Origin: Conoideocrella luteorostrata
Taxonomy: Eukaryota > Ascomycota > Sordariomycetes > Hypocreales > Clavicipitaceae
Direction: 5' to 3'
Length of the DNA: 64,000 nt
Assembly (NCBI GenBank): GCA_032433595.1
Contig: JASWJB010000197.1
Location: forward strand, 1 to 64,000
Position numbers and translations under genes: made by a program. Shown one piece after another: positions 22,668-34,173 of this stretch (positions are counted from its first letter, which is position 1; each line of letters begins with the position of its first letter). A model generated the notes under the pieces. It was not told the origin of the DNA, searched no databases, and saw nothing but the letters and a program-made list of their open reading frames with translations.

Positions 22668-23646
22668 ATGGATCACGACTCGACCCCGAGCCATCAGACC
22701 GCCCCGGAGTCTGAGAAGCCCTACGCTCCCCACGATGTTCTCGACGAAACGGCCAAGACTGCCGTCGTAGGTCTGGGAGGTGGCTTCTTCCTCGCGGCGA
22801 TCCGAAACGCCATGTCGAAGCGCAACGTGGGCGCCTTTGGCGTCTTCACTCGCGGCGCTCCCGTGATTGGAATCTGCGGTATGGACTGCTCTATCTACTA
22901 GCCAATTGCATCAATTGGCGTGCCCATTGAAGGATGCTACGGGGAGAAATTCGAGTGCTAACGCGGATATGTTTTGCTTGATGTCGCTACAGCCGCGGGA
23001 CCTGCTGCCTATGCCTTCTTCTCCCGAACCATGATGAACCTGCGCGAAAAGGAGGATGCCTGGGCCGCAGCTTTCGGTGGCTTCATGTGTGGTGGTGTTT
23101 TGGGTCTTCCTTGTGAGTCTGTCTGCTGGGAGGCTGTGTAATTTACACTTTTGCACCTATATGCGCAAAAAGCTCTCTGGTCTGACGTCTAATGACCTGT
23201 GTCATGTAGCACGACGAATGCCCGTTGTTATGGGTCTCGGTAGCGCCGTCGGCATTGTTCAAGGCGCTCTATACTTCCTCGGTGGCCGCATCGACTCTTT
23301 CAAGAAGGAATCGGACGAATTCGAGCGCAAGGAGAGACTGAGACGGACAACTCGCTTGCCTGTTGAGCAAACTATTGCGGAGGTTGGTGAGGGCCGAGGT
23401 ATGTGTCCATCCATCATCCCCCTTCAGGAGTCTGAGGGCGCGAAAAGAGCGACACTCGCTTTTTCTTCTTCTTTCTCCTCTTTTTTTATTTATAAATTCT
23501 TCCTTTTGTCTCTGGATGATTCTCTAACAGTACCTTCGACAGGCCTTCAGCCTGCTGGCTATGAGGAGCGAAGACGTGAGCGTATCCAGGAAAAATACGG
23601 ATTTGAGATCAACCCTGTCAACGCGACGGTTGAAGGCAGCCAATAA
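22668..23646 (+). CDS. Complex I accessory membrane subunit (NDUFA11/B14.7-like, 21 kDa)
   Basis: Four exons, 22668-22878, 22993-23112, 23210-23398 and 23543-23646, give 207 aa, near 21-23 kDa. The order of elements fits the fungal 21-kDa NADH:ubiquinone oxidoreductase subunit related to NDUFA11 and the Tim17/22/23 fold. They are a YAPHDVLDETAKTA start, a glycine-rich membrane helix (VVGLGGGFFLAAIRNAM), GVFTRGAPVIGIC, AWAAAFGGFMCGGVLGL, MGLGSAVGIVQGALYFLGG, and a charged matrix tail (GYEERRRERIQEKYG, ending in VEGSQ). It would sit in the inner-membrane arm of complex I. The last intron has two in-frame AG acceptors 12 nt apart (ending 23530 and 23542); the second gives the smoother junction. 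Confidence 0.85.
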
Positions 23647-24271
23647 AGAGACATATAATGCCGCGAGTCGAGAGTGTCCCGTCACAGACATGTATATACC
23701 TCTTCCGGGGCGGGGGAAAGAAGAGCTGTCACTACTAGAAATTGGAGTTTCTTTGTTTTCTACTCGAGCCCAAGCCTGGTCTAGGTCTGCTCGCGATGTG
23801 ACATGACGTGATGTAAAACGCCTGTTGATTCAACCATAAAGAAGCGATTACACAAACCACCCCCAGTGGTGGTAGAATTGGAGGTGGATGTGGACACTGC
23901 TTTCAATTGTCGACCACGTTAATAGTCGTACTTGGGTAATCCCAAACTTCTACTGGTCGTCTGATGCAACCGCCGTTTGAGTTCAGGACCACGCCTCTAC
24001 AGTAAGTTCTTGAACATCTTGATGAGCGAACGTACAAAGTTACGGCAAACTCTTGTCAACCTCCCAAGAAGATCTGGTGAAATATAAAATCAGTGGTTTT
24101 GAAATATTATATTTAGTTTTTACCCTTTGTCCTTCCTTAAGTGCCCAATATGTATACAGCCTGAAATATCAACGCCACACTTTGAACGTCGAGTGTTGTA
24201 ATCACCCGGATCCTACTTGGTCTTGTGAAATCACGCTTTCAAATCGCCCTGGAAATCCACTCCAAAATCCA
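23647..24271. other. Intergenic between convergent genes
   Basis: About 625 bases holding the 3' UTRs of the complex I subunit and MSH2. No gene is seen. Confidence 0.5.
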
Positions 24272-27170
24272 TCACAGAGCCTTGACAGACTGAAAGAAGG
24301 GGTTGGCCAGTAATTTCGAGTCGGCCGCCACTAATTCCTTCAGCTTGGCAACCTTCTCCTCCTGACTCATCTCTCCATTGCTAACCTGCTCTTTCCACTG
24401 TTTCAGCAGTTGCTTCAGCATTGCGCTGCCCTCCTCAATATGTTCCTTGCTATAAGATAGCGCATTGTCCTCGTGCTTGGTGGTGAAATCCTCCAGCTCA
24501 TCGGCTTTGCGCTTGGCCATTCGCACAACCTTGTCAGGGAACCGGACCAGCTCGGCGACATGAATGCCAAAACTTTGATCGCAGATGCCCGGCTCGACTT
24601 TGTACAGCAGCGTCACTTCGCGCTTGCTATTGTCGTCACCAGTACCGCTGATATGTGCTGTGACATGGAGGTTGTGTACTTGAGGATACTGCTCTGCCAG
24701 GGCAGTAAGTTCATGAAAATGGGTGGCAAACATGGCGAAGCAGCCGATCTCCTTGACGATATGCTCTGAAATAGCCCATGCCAAACCAAAACCATCATAC
24801 GTAGAAGTACCACGGCCAAGCTCATCAATGATGATCAGGGACTCCTTGGTAGCGGATTTGAGAATGTTGGCAGTTTCCAACATTTCAGCCATGAATGTAG
24901 ACACACCCTTAAGCTGCGAGTCGCTGGCGCCAACACGAGCGAGTATTGAATCAAAGATGGTGAGCTCAGCCTCAGAGCAAGGTACAAAGCAGCCGACTTG
25001 GGCCATAAGAGCAATGACGCCGGCTTGACGGATGTAGGTGGACTTTCCGCCCATATTGGGCCCGGTAATGATTAGGAACGACGACCTGTCCCTGTTAAAT
25101 TCGACGTCATTGGTGATGAATTGCACATCATCTTGAAGCTCCATGCAAGGGTGCCGGGCACCGACCAATCTTGTTTGACCCTCACCTCGTGAATGAATCT
25201 TTGGGCGAACATAAGCCTCTGGTGCATGGACCGAGCAATGAGCCATAGAGACAATAACATCAAGGTGGGCGAGAACACCAGCTAGCCGCTCCAGGACGGG
25301 ACAGTAGGATGATGCAACGTGGACCACTTCGTGAACCAAACTGCTTTGCGTCCTGTTATAGTTTTGAGAGAGTTGATCATACTCCCGTCGGTAGGACTGC
25401 ATCTTCTTTGTAGTGAAGTAGACGCCGTTCTTCTGTGTAGAACACTCTTGGTATCTTGAGTTGTTTCGAATGCAACCCGCTTCTTGTCTGGTCAAACGCA
25501 TGCATACCCCATGGACCTTGTGGCTCGTTTCCAAGAAGATTTTCTTGTCAGCTTCTTGACCTAGATCCCGGGCAGCCTCATTGAACTCTGCTCTGATATC
25601 CCGGTCAAGCTGATCAAGCTTCTTGCGGATGACGCGCAGTCCCTGGTCGTACTCAGACTTGATAATGTATTCGTGTCTGTCGAGCGCGTCCAGATCAACA
25701 GTTTGCTCCACCATGTCTTGCAACTTGCCGAGACTATCAGACAAGTCACGCAACTTGGTGGTGTATGCTGCATCGAGTGGATCACGATACGCCTCGTCCA
25801 TCACGCCTTCAAATGTGCCGATGAAGCCAGGCAGTCGAATCACGACTTGATATGCGCGGACAACATCTTCTAGATTAGCCTTGCCCCGCTGGAACCGTTT
25901 CGAAAGACGGTATAGATCAGGAACGGAACGAAGGTGCTCTTCTTGCATTGTCTGCCTCAACTCAGTGTCGGTGAAAAAAGCTTCAACTAACTGCTGGCGT
26001 TTCTCAATCTCGTTTTTGTCCATTAAGGGTTGTTTGAGCCATTGCGCCAGCAAGCGGCTGCCCACTGGCGTCTTGCATTGGTTAAGCACACCGTAGATGC
26101 TCATCGTCTTGGCTCCATCGCGTGGGCCAGGCATCAGATTGAGGGCCTTCAATGCTGCCGCGTCCAATTTCATGAACTGCGTCAAGTCATGCTGGTAGAG
26201 CTGGTATTGACCGAAATTTGATGGATCTTGCAACACGCCGAGATACTTGATAAGAGACGCAGCCGACCCCATAGCCAGCTTTAGATCAGTTTGTGGGAGT
26301 AGATTAACAGATTTGTCATCCTTTAGCAGCCGTGCCAAATCTTGCTCAATATCACGCGTCCCGAAGTCACCAGCAGGTCGTTCTGCGATAGCAACCCCAC
26401 AATTGTCGATGATCTGTCTCAGCTTCGCCAACTCAGGGTCCTTATCCTTCTCGCCTCTATCGATTTGGATGACACACTCTCGCACACCTAGCTGGATGAG
26501 TAACGATTCGAAGTTGGAGTATAAGTCGTTGTCTAGAAACTCGCTTACGCCGAGCTCCCGTACACTGGCGTCCGCAAAACAGACTCCCACGTTCCGAGCC
26601 TCGGAAGCTTTTGCAGAGATCTTGACTGCCATTATCATGGGTGCTGATTCAATCTGACCGCCGAGGTCATCTTCGACGTCTTGCAAGTTGCCTGGCGAGG
26701 CATGTTTCACACACTTCCAGTTCATCCGCCCGCTAGCACTTTCCCAAATCTCGATTCGCTTGCCTAGCTTGAACAAGGCCTCTCTGAGGAACTGCCGAAA
26801 TACAGTCATCGTCATCGTTACAGATGGGAGCCCGGTATGATCGTTCCGGCCAAGTTGACGAACAACTGAGGTGGTTTTATAGACCTAGCTAGTCTGTCAG
26901 AAAGGGTCGATTGCTTAAAGGTGATTGCTGATTGAGGCTTACCGTCTTTGCGATGAAGAAAGCATTATCGCCATGTGCCGTATACCAGTCTCCTCGGTCA
27001 AAAATTCTAATGGTCTCTTCTCCTTCATCAGGAAGCGACTTGAAGAATCGGATAAAACCGCCCTCGTCGTCGAGCTACACAATCGAGTTAGTATCCAGCG
27101 TATGCCATGTAACAGATCAGTGCAGGTGTTGAGAATGCGGACTGACCTTCAATTCCGGTCGAGAGCCCAT
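24272..27170 (-). CDS. MSH2: DNA mismatch repair protein MSH2
   Basis: Three minus-strand exons, 27147-27170, 26943-27074 and 24272-26884, with introns of 72 and 58 nt, give 922 aa, a normal MSH2 length. The protein is the common partner of MutS-alpha and MutS-beta, which recognise mispairs and small loops in the nucleus. The first exon codes only MGSRPELK. Exon 2 supplies the conserved FIRFFKSLPDEGEETIRIFD stretch of the mismatch-binding domain. The ATPase domain has Walker A GPNMGGKST at about 660-668 and the Walker B/signature IIIDELGRGTSTYDG, followed by FATHFHELT. The C-terminal helix-turn-helix region and end (LLANPFFQ) are intact. The gene is head-to-head with the ZIP transporter across 1.9 kb. 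Confidence 0.97.
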
Positions 27171-29066
27171 AGCGATAACCTCTGATCTAGGGGAACTTCT
27201 TCAAAGACCTTGTATCAATGCACAGAAAATGATACCTACTGTGTGGTTCAATGCAGCAGAGCAGTGCATGAAGATCGAGTCGCGTCCAGGACCCCACCGA
27301 CCCTTGGGAGACGCGTTTTCAAGCGAGATGTCAATTAAAGTGCCCGTGTCGGGGCCCACTCAATTGCCGAGTAGGGTGCACATCAATTGGCCAGCTGCCC
27401 GGCCATAGTTCATTACGGTATGACACCAAGTGTCTAATGCTTCGCTTGTCATGATTTTCAGCCGCCAATGCAACATAAAGGACTGAGCGGCTCGCATTCT
27501 CTGCGAGGTAATTCGCAGCAGAAGGTCATTCTGTCGCATTGGTCGTTGTCAATTACAGTGAGCGACATTACTGGAGAAATTATGCCTTCGCGTAGAGCAG
27601 TTCGATCGTCTGCTCTGCTCCGTACACCGTACAGTGAATGCATCATGACAGGTCCACCGTCGATAATCACATGAGATGAAGAAGATGATCCTGCAACTTT
27701 TGACAGCTTTGGAAGCAAAAACTACCATAACATGCAGCAAGCACTGAACTGGGCATCGGATGTATCTCACGTCATAATACGGCTTGTGAACTACTTTGCA
27801 CTCCAGGAGGTCCTTTTGCATCTCGGCGGACTTAAGCGACGGCCAACGATCTCCATCCGGACCAAGAGATAGTCCAATACCAGCCAACAAAACGGGGTCA
27901 GAATGCGACACCGGACGAACATGACCGCATAGGTCACCTTTTTGGCCAGCCTCGCCTCTACCGTACATGTATCACGCTTCGTTCAAGGATAGTCCGAATG
28001 CAACCAAGTGGATGCTGTGTGCTGTTAGGTCCAACGTTTAAAAACTAGACTATTGCCTTGACGCAGTTTGAACAAATCCCAAGAAAAAACTAGTATTGAT
28101 ACTTGGCGACTAGCCAAGTTTTTTTCTTGGAGGGACATCCGGGTATAAGGCCGTACGCCATGTGGTAGCGTACTTGTTACTGCACACATCATCTAATTAA
28201 CCCTCTTCCAAGACTCAATGACGACCTTTTATGGTTGATTTTAGTCTTGGCCGAACCGGCTGGCCCCATCTCACGGCACGCACAATGAACCGAGAACCGG
28301 ACTCTAGTTAGTTATAGCGTTGTACGGAGATCAAGCCTGAAAGAAAGGAAGGCAGCCAATCCGATCTTTTAGGAACGTAACACGACCCAATGCACAAGAT
28401 GTAGCCTCGAGCGCCAATGCAAATTGACGGATTAAATTGGTCTTGGCAACAGGGATATCTGTGCCATCAGGGTGTGGCCCCTCTCCCAGCCGTCTATCCA
28501 TCAAGGTTCACCACCATTGCCCGGCTGACTCTGCCACAGCTAGGTCAGGCCCTTCTCTCTCTCGTACTCCCTCGTATGTTGGGGTCCCTATTGTATTCTG
28601 GGCCTTTTATTCGTGCACGGCTCCGACTCTGCATGGATCAAGCCAGCATCTGCGCTGGGAACGAGAATGAGGCATGATGGCTGTTCGTTGGTGGTCAGCA
28701 GAGATTTCAGCGTTGTTTAATGTCTTGGCATTATGTCGACTGTGAATGTATATCAGACCCGGAAGTACACCGATTCATAACACCCATTTGGCTTCTGACC
28801 TTGATTTAATTCCGTGTGAAATTCTGAACAGCATCTTGTCTTGTGTTTGGTTCAGTTCAAACTACCGCATCTTTACGTGTTCCTGAGATTGTTTCATGCA
28901 CCATTAAAGCTTAATCAAGAAGCTTAAATCAGACGCCTCTTACATCAGGGATACTAGTCCCGGTGAAACCATTTATCGAGGCCACGCGCACATCACCGGG
29001 GAAAAAATAAGATAAAAATAATACAGAATCCCATTTTCGACAACGGCATTTGAATACACCGCAGCA
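27171..29066. other. Intergenic between divergent MSH2 and ZIP genes
   Basis: A 1.9-kb gap with no supported gene. Frames up to 139 codons are present but unconvincing. It contains a nested inverted repeat at 28079-28130 (listed separately). The zone next to MSH2 should hold its promoter, and the zone near 28800-29060 that of the transporter. Confidence 0.5.
28079..28130. repeat. Nested inverted repeat (hairpin)
   Basis: An outer pair, ccaagaaaaaact (from 28079) against aagtttttttcttgg (to 28130), encloses a second perfect 6-bp hairpin, cttggc-gacta-gccaag (28102-28118). The element is about 52 bases and lies far from both flanking genes. It could be a remnant of a small inverted-repeat element; no flanking target-site duplication is obvious. 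Confidence 0.6.
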
Positions 29067-30971
29067 ATGTATTTGTGGACGTTGGCGAGCTTCGTACTCG
29101 CGGGTGTTGCGACAGCTGAGCTGTTCCCGAGACAGACACCAGCTCCTACTACGACCGGCGCGGCGTTACCAACTTTCACTGCCATCACCTCATGCCATCT
29201 TCACGAAACAGCGCTGTATGTTGATCACCGTGAATGCTGACCAGTGTGAATTCAGCCAAGAAATCAATCAACACAAACTAATGTGCTCGCAATTAGTTTC
29301 TGCATGGACGGAGACAACGAGTATCAGGTCCAAACAACAGTTACTCAAACTACCGACATTCCAGCGCAATTTACCGGATGTCACAGCCACCCACCCGACA
29401 CGTTCGTCTACACCACTCTCAAAATGCTGGTATTTGGATTCATATACTTACAATACTACTCTGTAGGTACTGCGTCGATAAGGCTGGAGAAGATGTTCAA
29501 ATCATTATTCCCGGAGCTGGAGGCGGCAAGACCGAGGGCGGGGGCAGCGGCAGCGGCAGCGGCAATAGCAATGGCAATGGCAACGGCGAGAAGACGGGCA
29601 GTGGAAATGGACATCAGCATTGTCATTTCCACGCCGGAGTAGAGTGAGTGGCGTCATTTGATTTCAGAAATATCCCACACTTGTATTTTCCAAGGCGTTG
29701 CGGCAACTAACCGTCTGCAGGCACTGTGTCGGTGCCGGCGAGAGCGAAGGCAAGCCAAGTTGCGGTGTTACTAACAGAGACTACAACATCGGCCTGCGTG
29801 TCGGTCTTCTCTTTGTAATTATGGCCACTAGTGCCTTGGGTACGTGAACTCATGGACGATCCAAACACCCCTTACATATCAGAAGTCGCTGACCCGGGAA
29901 ACCAAACAGGCGTTTTTGGACCCATTTTCCTCCAGAAAGTGCTGCCCGAAAAACTATCTCTCATCTTCATCATCCTCAAGCAATTTGGCACCGGTATCAT
30001 CATCTCGACCGCTTTCGTTCACGTGAGTTGCGTTCCAATACTTTTGGTGAACAAAACTGTCACTAATAGATTGCTGAAAGCTTTTCACCCATGCGTCCCT
30101 CATGTTCGGTAACAAATGTCTTGGAGAGCTGAAATATGAAGCTACTACGGCCGCAATTATGATGGCTGGTATCTTCCTTTCCTTCCTTGTAGAGTACATT
30201 GGTCAGCGCATCGTGCTTGCCAAGACCCGGGCATCTTCTCAACTCAATGCAGAGGAGAAAGCCAAGGCTTTGCTCTCCACTGAAGTCGTGAGCATCCTGG
30301 TCATGGAAGCGGGCATTCTTTTCCACTCGCTACGTAAGTCTCTCTTGGTTGTACTGTTCAACCCCTGATGTGCTAACTGCTGCCTTCCTTCAGTCATCGG
30401 TCTAACCTTGGTCGTTGCTGGCGACTCGTTCTTCATTACTTTGTTCGTCGTCATCCTATTCCATCAAATGTTCGAAGGACTAGCTCTCGGTACCCGTATT
30501 GCCACCATCGGCACTACCGCTGACGTACGTACCTTGCCTTCATCCGGCCTCCGCTCCAACAGCACGGACAACGGAAATGACACCGACAAGTCGGTTCACA
30601 CCCCCACGGAAGAGACAGTCGATGACTCGACGTTGAAGCAGCCGCTTACATTGTCGATGAAGAAGAAGCTCGGTCTTGCTGCTCTGTTCGCTTTTGTTAC
30701 ACCGATTGGCATGGCTATCGGTATTGGAGTGTTGAAGAAGTTCAACGGAAATGACCCATCTACTATTGTCGCCATCGGAACTCTGGATGCCCTGTCTGCC
30801 GGTATCCTGGTTTGGACTGGCGTTGTTGAGATGTGGGCGGCTGATTGGATGACTGGTAGTCACGGTCATAAGGCGGAGCTTGCTGAGGCTAATATGCTCA
30901 CCGTCACTCTAGGCGGGTTAGGCTTGGTGACCGGTATGGCCGTTATGAGTCTTCTCGGAAAGTGGGCATAG
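29067..30971 (+). CDS. ZIP-family zinc/iron transporter
   Basis: Seven exons, 29067-29215, 29297-29401, 29467-29643, 29721-29839, 29910-30022, 30081-30333 and 30394-30971, give 497 aa. An N-terminal signal-like helix (MYLWTLASFVLAGVATA) precedes an extracytoplasmic region rich in Cys/His and Gly/Ser/Asn (CHLHE, GCHSHPP, HQHCHFHAG). Membrane helices follow: GLRVGLLFVIMATSALG, ILKQFGTGIIISTAFVH, and the metal-site helices with ILVMEAGILFHSL, LFHQMFEGLALGTR and LDALSAGILVWTGVVEMWA. The His and Glu residues in HS, HQMFEG and the VE pair are those of the ZIP binuclear metal centre. Import of zinc (or iron) into the cytosol is the family function; the exact metal is not shown. Exon 2 ends at a weak donor, gttcgt. 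Confidence 0.9.
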
Positions 30972-31258
30972 ATAATGCAGAGGTCTCCATGTCGGAAACG
31001 GAGACGTATAACATATATATAGAATGACATGATACCAAGAAACGTTCGCACATTCGCCTTATTAGAGAGTGTTCTAAATTAGAAAGACGGAAAGCACAAT
31101 TTCCTTCAACTTTGAAACTTTGACACCCACGAAATCGGAACAGGAAGCAGCAAGTGCGCCATTGCAAGCCAAAAATCATGTAGAAATCAATATGGTGAAC
31201 TCTACACTACGTTTTACCTCACAAAAAGGCCGACCACTATCGTCCTAGCCACTCAACT

Positions 31259-34173
31259 TTACTTGGAAAAAGAACTTAATGTGGAGTTCGTGTCATTGCC
31301 TGACAAGATCAGTACGTTTTGTCCGCTCAGATTCATGATATCCCAGTGGTCAGAGATATGCGGATCCCCATATGGCCTCAAAGCTGCGATTCGCATGCTG
31401 TTACAAGAAGGTTAGTTTAAAGATATGTTTGGATCCTGAAGCGGTAATGTCTACTACCTATAATTTCCGGGTGCTATATGCGTCCCGTTAGATAGGTTTC
31501 CGAACCACCAGAATCGCTGATAACCTCGAGGAACCCTCATCAAGGGGAAGGACACGGTGTCGTTGATATTGACAAGTGACGGGTCGAACCATCGAAATTT
31601 GTCTGCATCACGTACCGAGGTCGCTGATCCAACATATCCCCCTTTACCGATTTCAGGAGGATACTTCCAGCTTAGTTCGGTCCAGTCTTGTTCAAAAATC
31701 TAAGCATAAATTAGCATCAGCGTGTCAGACTAAAGAGGCTATTTCCAGAAACGAACATCCCAACGAAGATGCACACAAGGGTAGCTAAGCCGACATGTCA
31801 AATCGCCAAAGTCTGTCGACCGCCGTTCGGGGTCAAACGACCAGCTGTTATGAGTGGTAAGTGCATGAGTCGAAGGCGAAATGTTGAATTTACACACTGA
31901 GCTCCATCTTGCCATCCATTTATCATCGGAGTGCCGTCAAACATGGTGTCAAATGCCTTTTCCGTATCATATGCCGCTCCTATACGTAATATATTAGCCT
32001 AGAGTTATTTCTTTGGACCCGAAATAGGTTAAAAACTTTGAACTTGCCCCCATATGGAATGCAAAAATGTTCATCGTTGTCACCCCTGATGAGAATCTTG
32101 CCGCTGTATAACGGGAGCAAATTGTCATTGACACCTTTGGGCAATGCAAATTTGAACCTGCAGGGAACAGTTAATAGGATTTATATGAATATGTCGCAAT
32201 CTTTCTCACCTAAATGTTTTGGTTTGGCCAGATCCTATGCTTTCATCTGGCGGAAGAGATACCACAGCTGATATGTTGAGAGGTTGCAACTTGGATAACA
32301 GCTTGATATCACTAATTCCATCGTATATCTCCACGCCTGGCAAGGACTCGTGTTCGAATGTATAGTGAACAGTTCTGTTTGCGTGGTTGGTGATTCGAAT
32401 ATCCCAGTCCGGTCGAAATAGCTCGGTATCTAACAGTGAAATCTGGTCAAATGAGAGGTGGGTGGTATATAGCAAGACTTTTCGGGCGTCAACAAGCCCA
32501 CTTCCCACCTGAAATGGAGGAGCTGATTCATTGAAGTAAATTTCTTCGGTGCTCCAAGCGACGTTCTGCCCACTGGAGATAATCCTGTTGGTAAGCTCTA
32601 TTGCAAGGTTCGAGCCATGAAGCTCTCGACCACCATGTTCAGCGATATAGAGAGCGGCGATTCCAGCAATGTACGGGGCCGCCATAGAGGATCCACTATC
32701 TGTCTCAAAATCTTGGTCAAGCCAGGTACTGAGAATATCGTAGCCTGGGGCACCAATGTCCGGTTTTATTGTTAACTCATTGGTCGGGCCCCAAGAGGTA
32801 AAATAGGCCGCGGCTGGTCTAGATGTCGGATCGATTTCAACCAACCGTGGGTCTCCAGTGGTATTGACTGCTGCAACAGATACGACATGGCGTCCATTGG
32901 AGCCTACCCCAGAGTAGAACGGCCCTTTCTGGCCTTCGTTTCCCGCAGCAATGGATACGAAGACCCCTTGTTGGGCAATTCGGCTAGCAACCAGAGCCCA
33001 AGGACTATCGACGAAACCGCCCGGCCGGTTTACGCTGGCGGTTATTACGTCAGCCTATGACTTAATTAGCGTTGAGTTAAATTTGTCAATATATCTCTAC
33101 CCACACCGGCGCTATAAGCGTCACAAAATGCTTGTATCAGAACGTCTTCGGTGGTATCTGACTCTTCCGATCTCTAATACAACAGGTCAGCTCTAACAGT
33201 TAGTCGAGAAGGCTCTTCAACATACGTCGGAGAACACTTTGTATATGAGCAATTCTGCCTCAGGGGCAACACCAGTAAACCTATCCACGTTTATGTTATC
33301 AAGCTGTGCATCATGACTAGGGACGGGTTGTCTTGCCACTTATTTTCACCCGCAATGATTCCAGCCACGTGCGTTCCGTGTCCTTGAAAATCCCTGGGAT
33401 CGATATCAGGCTGTTTTGGGTGAGTTATTTCGGAGCGAGAATTCCCTGAGCAGATTTCGTTAAGTAGAGATCTACGGACTGGACGTGCGGGAGAATATGA
33501 ACGTACATTCCGGGCCCACAAGATCATAACCTCCAGCAACCTTGCACCCTGGCCCAAAGCAACCGCCAAGCTGTAGGCTATGTAAATATATAGCAATGAC
33601 CCGGATTAAATTTTACCTACGGCTTTGTGGGAATAGTCAATGCCGGTGTCAACAACTGCCACTTTTGTGCCTTTGCCCTTCATCCCAGCTTTGTGGAGGA
33701 GATCTACTCCCGTCCACTGGTGGGCTGAATTGTTTTCAGGTTGCTCTCGTTTGATTTCGCCGTTACGGTGAGGCGATCGCGGGATGGACATCGCCTGGAC
33801 AGGCCAAACATTCGCCACGCCTTTAATTCTCTCAATGGAATCAATGTTATCGACAGAAGTCGCAATCACAGCACCATGAAAAATGTCACGGCAGTCGAAC
33901 TTTTCGTGAACTCCTGCGTGAATCCCATTGAACAATTGAGTTACAAAGTCGATAGAGGTTCCCTGAAAAGAAAAAAGAGGTTAGCTGTAGTCTCGAACAG
34001 CAGCGTAAGTGGATCTAGACAACCTGAGTTAACTCGACAATATACTTCTGTATGATGCCGTTTCCTCCCGATTCATGCACCGTCATAGAGTTATAGCTTG
34101 AAGGAGAACTAACCCCAGCCGCTAGAGTGCCAAATGTAGAGATTAGGGCCACGGAAAGACGCATTCTCGTCAT
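31259..34173 (-). CDS. Secreted subtilisin-like serine protease (S8, Vpr-type)
   Basis: Twelve minus-strand exons give 763 aa: 34024-34173, 33621-33962, 33507-33570, 33445-33340, 33280-33226, 33173-33105, 33054-32210, 32157-32048, 31979-31898, 31844-31757, 31699-31458 and 31397-31259. All phases close, so the gene looks intact. Residues 1-23 form a signal peptide. An inhibitor-like propeptide follows (QKYIVELTQ onward). Then come the catalytic Asp in VAVVDTGIDYSH (about 155), His in GHGTHVAGIIAG (about 208), the oxyanion Asn in SIAAGNEG (about 301) and Ser in SGSSMAAPY (about 385). A long C-terminal domain resembles those of fungal minor extracellular proteases. A likely role is degradation of host or environmental protein. 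The intron at 31980-32047 has a GC donor (gcaagt). Confidence 0.88.

Noticed and set aside
33161..33173. AGATCGGAAGAG string (minus strand), identical to the start of a common sequencing adapter
   Set aside because: It is the first part of a subtilase exon that continues in frame with family-like sequence, so it is chance identity rather than contamination; adapter trimming could still clip reads here.
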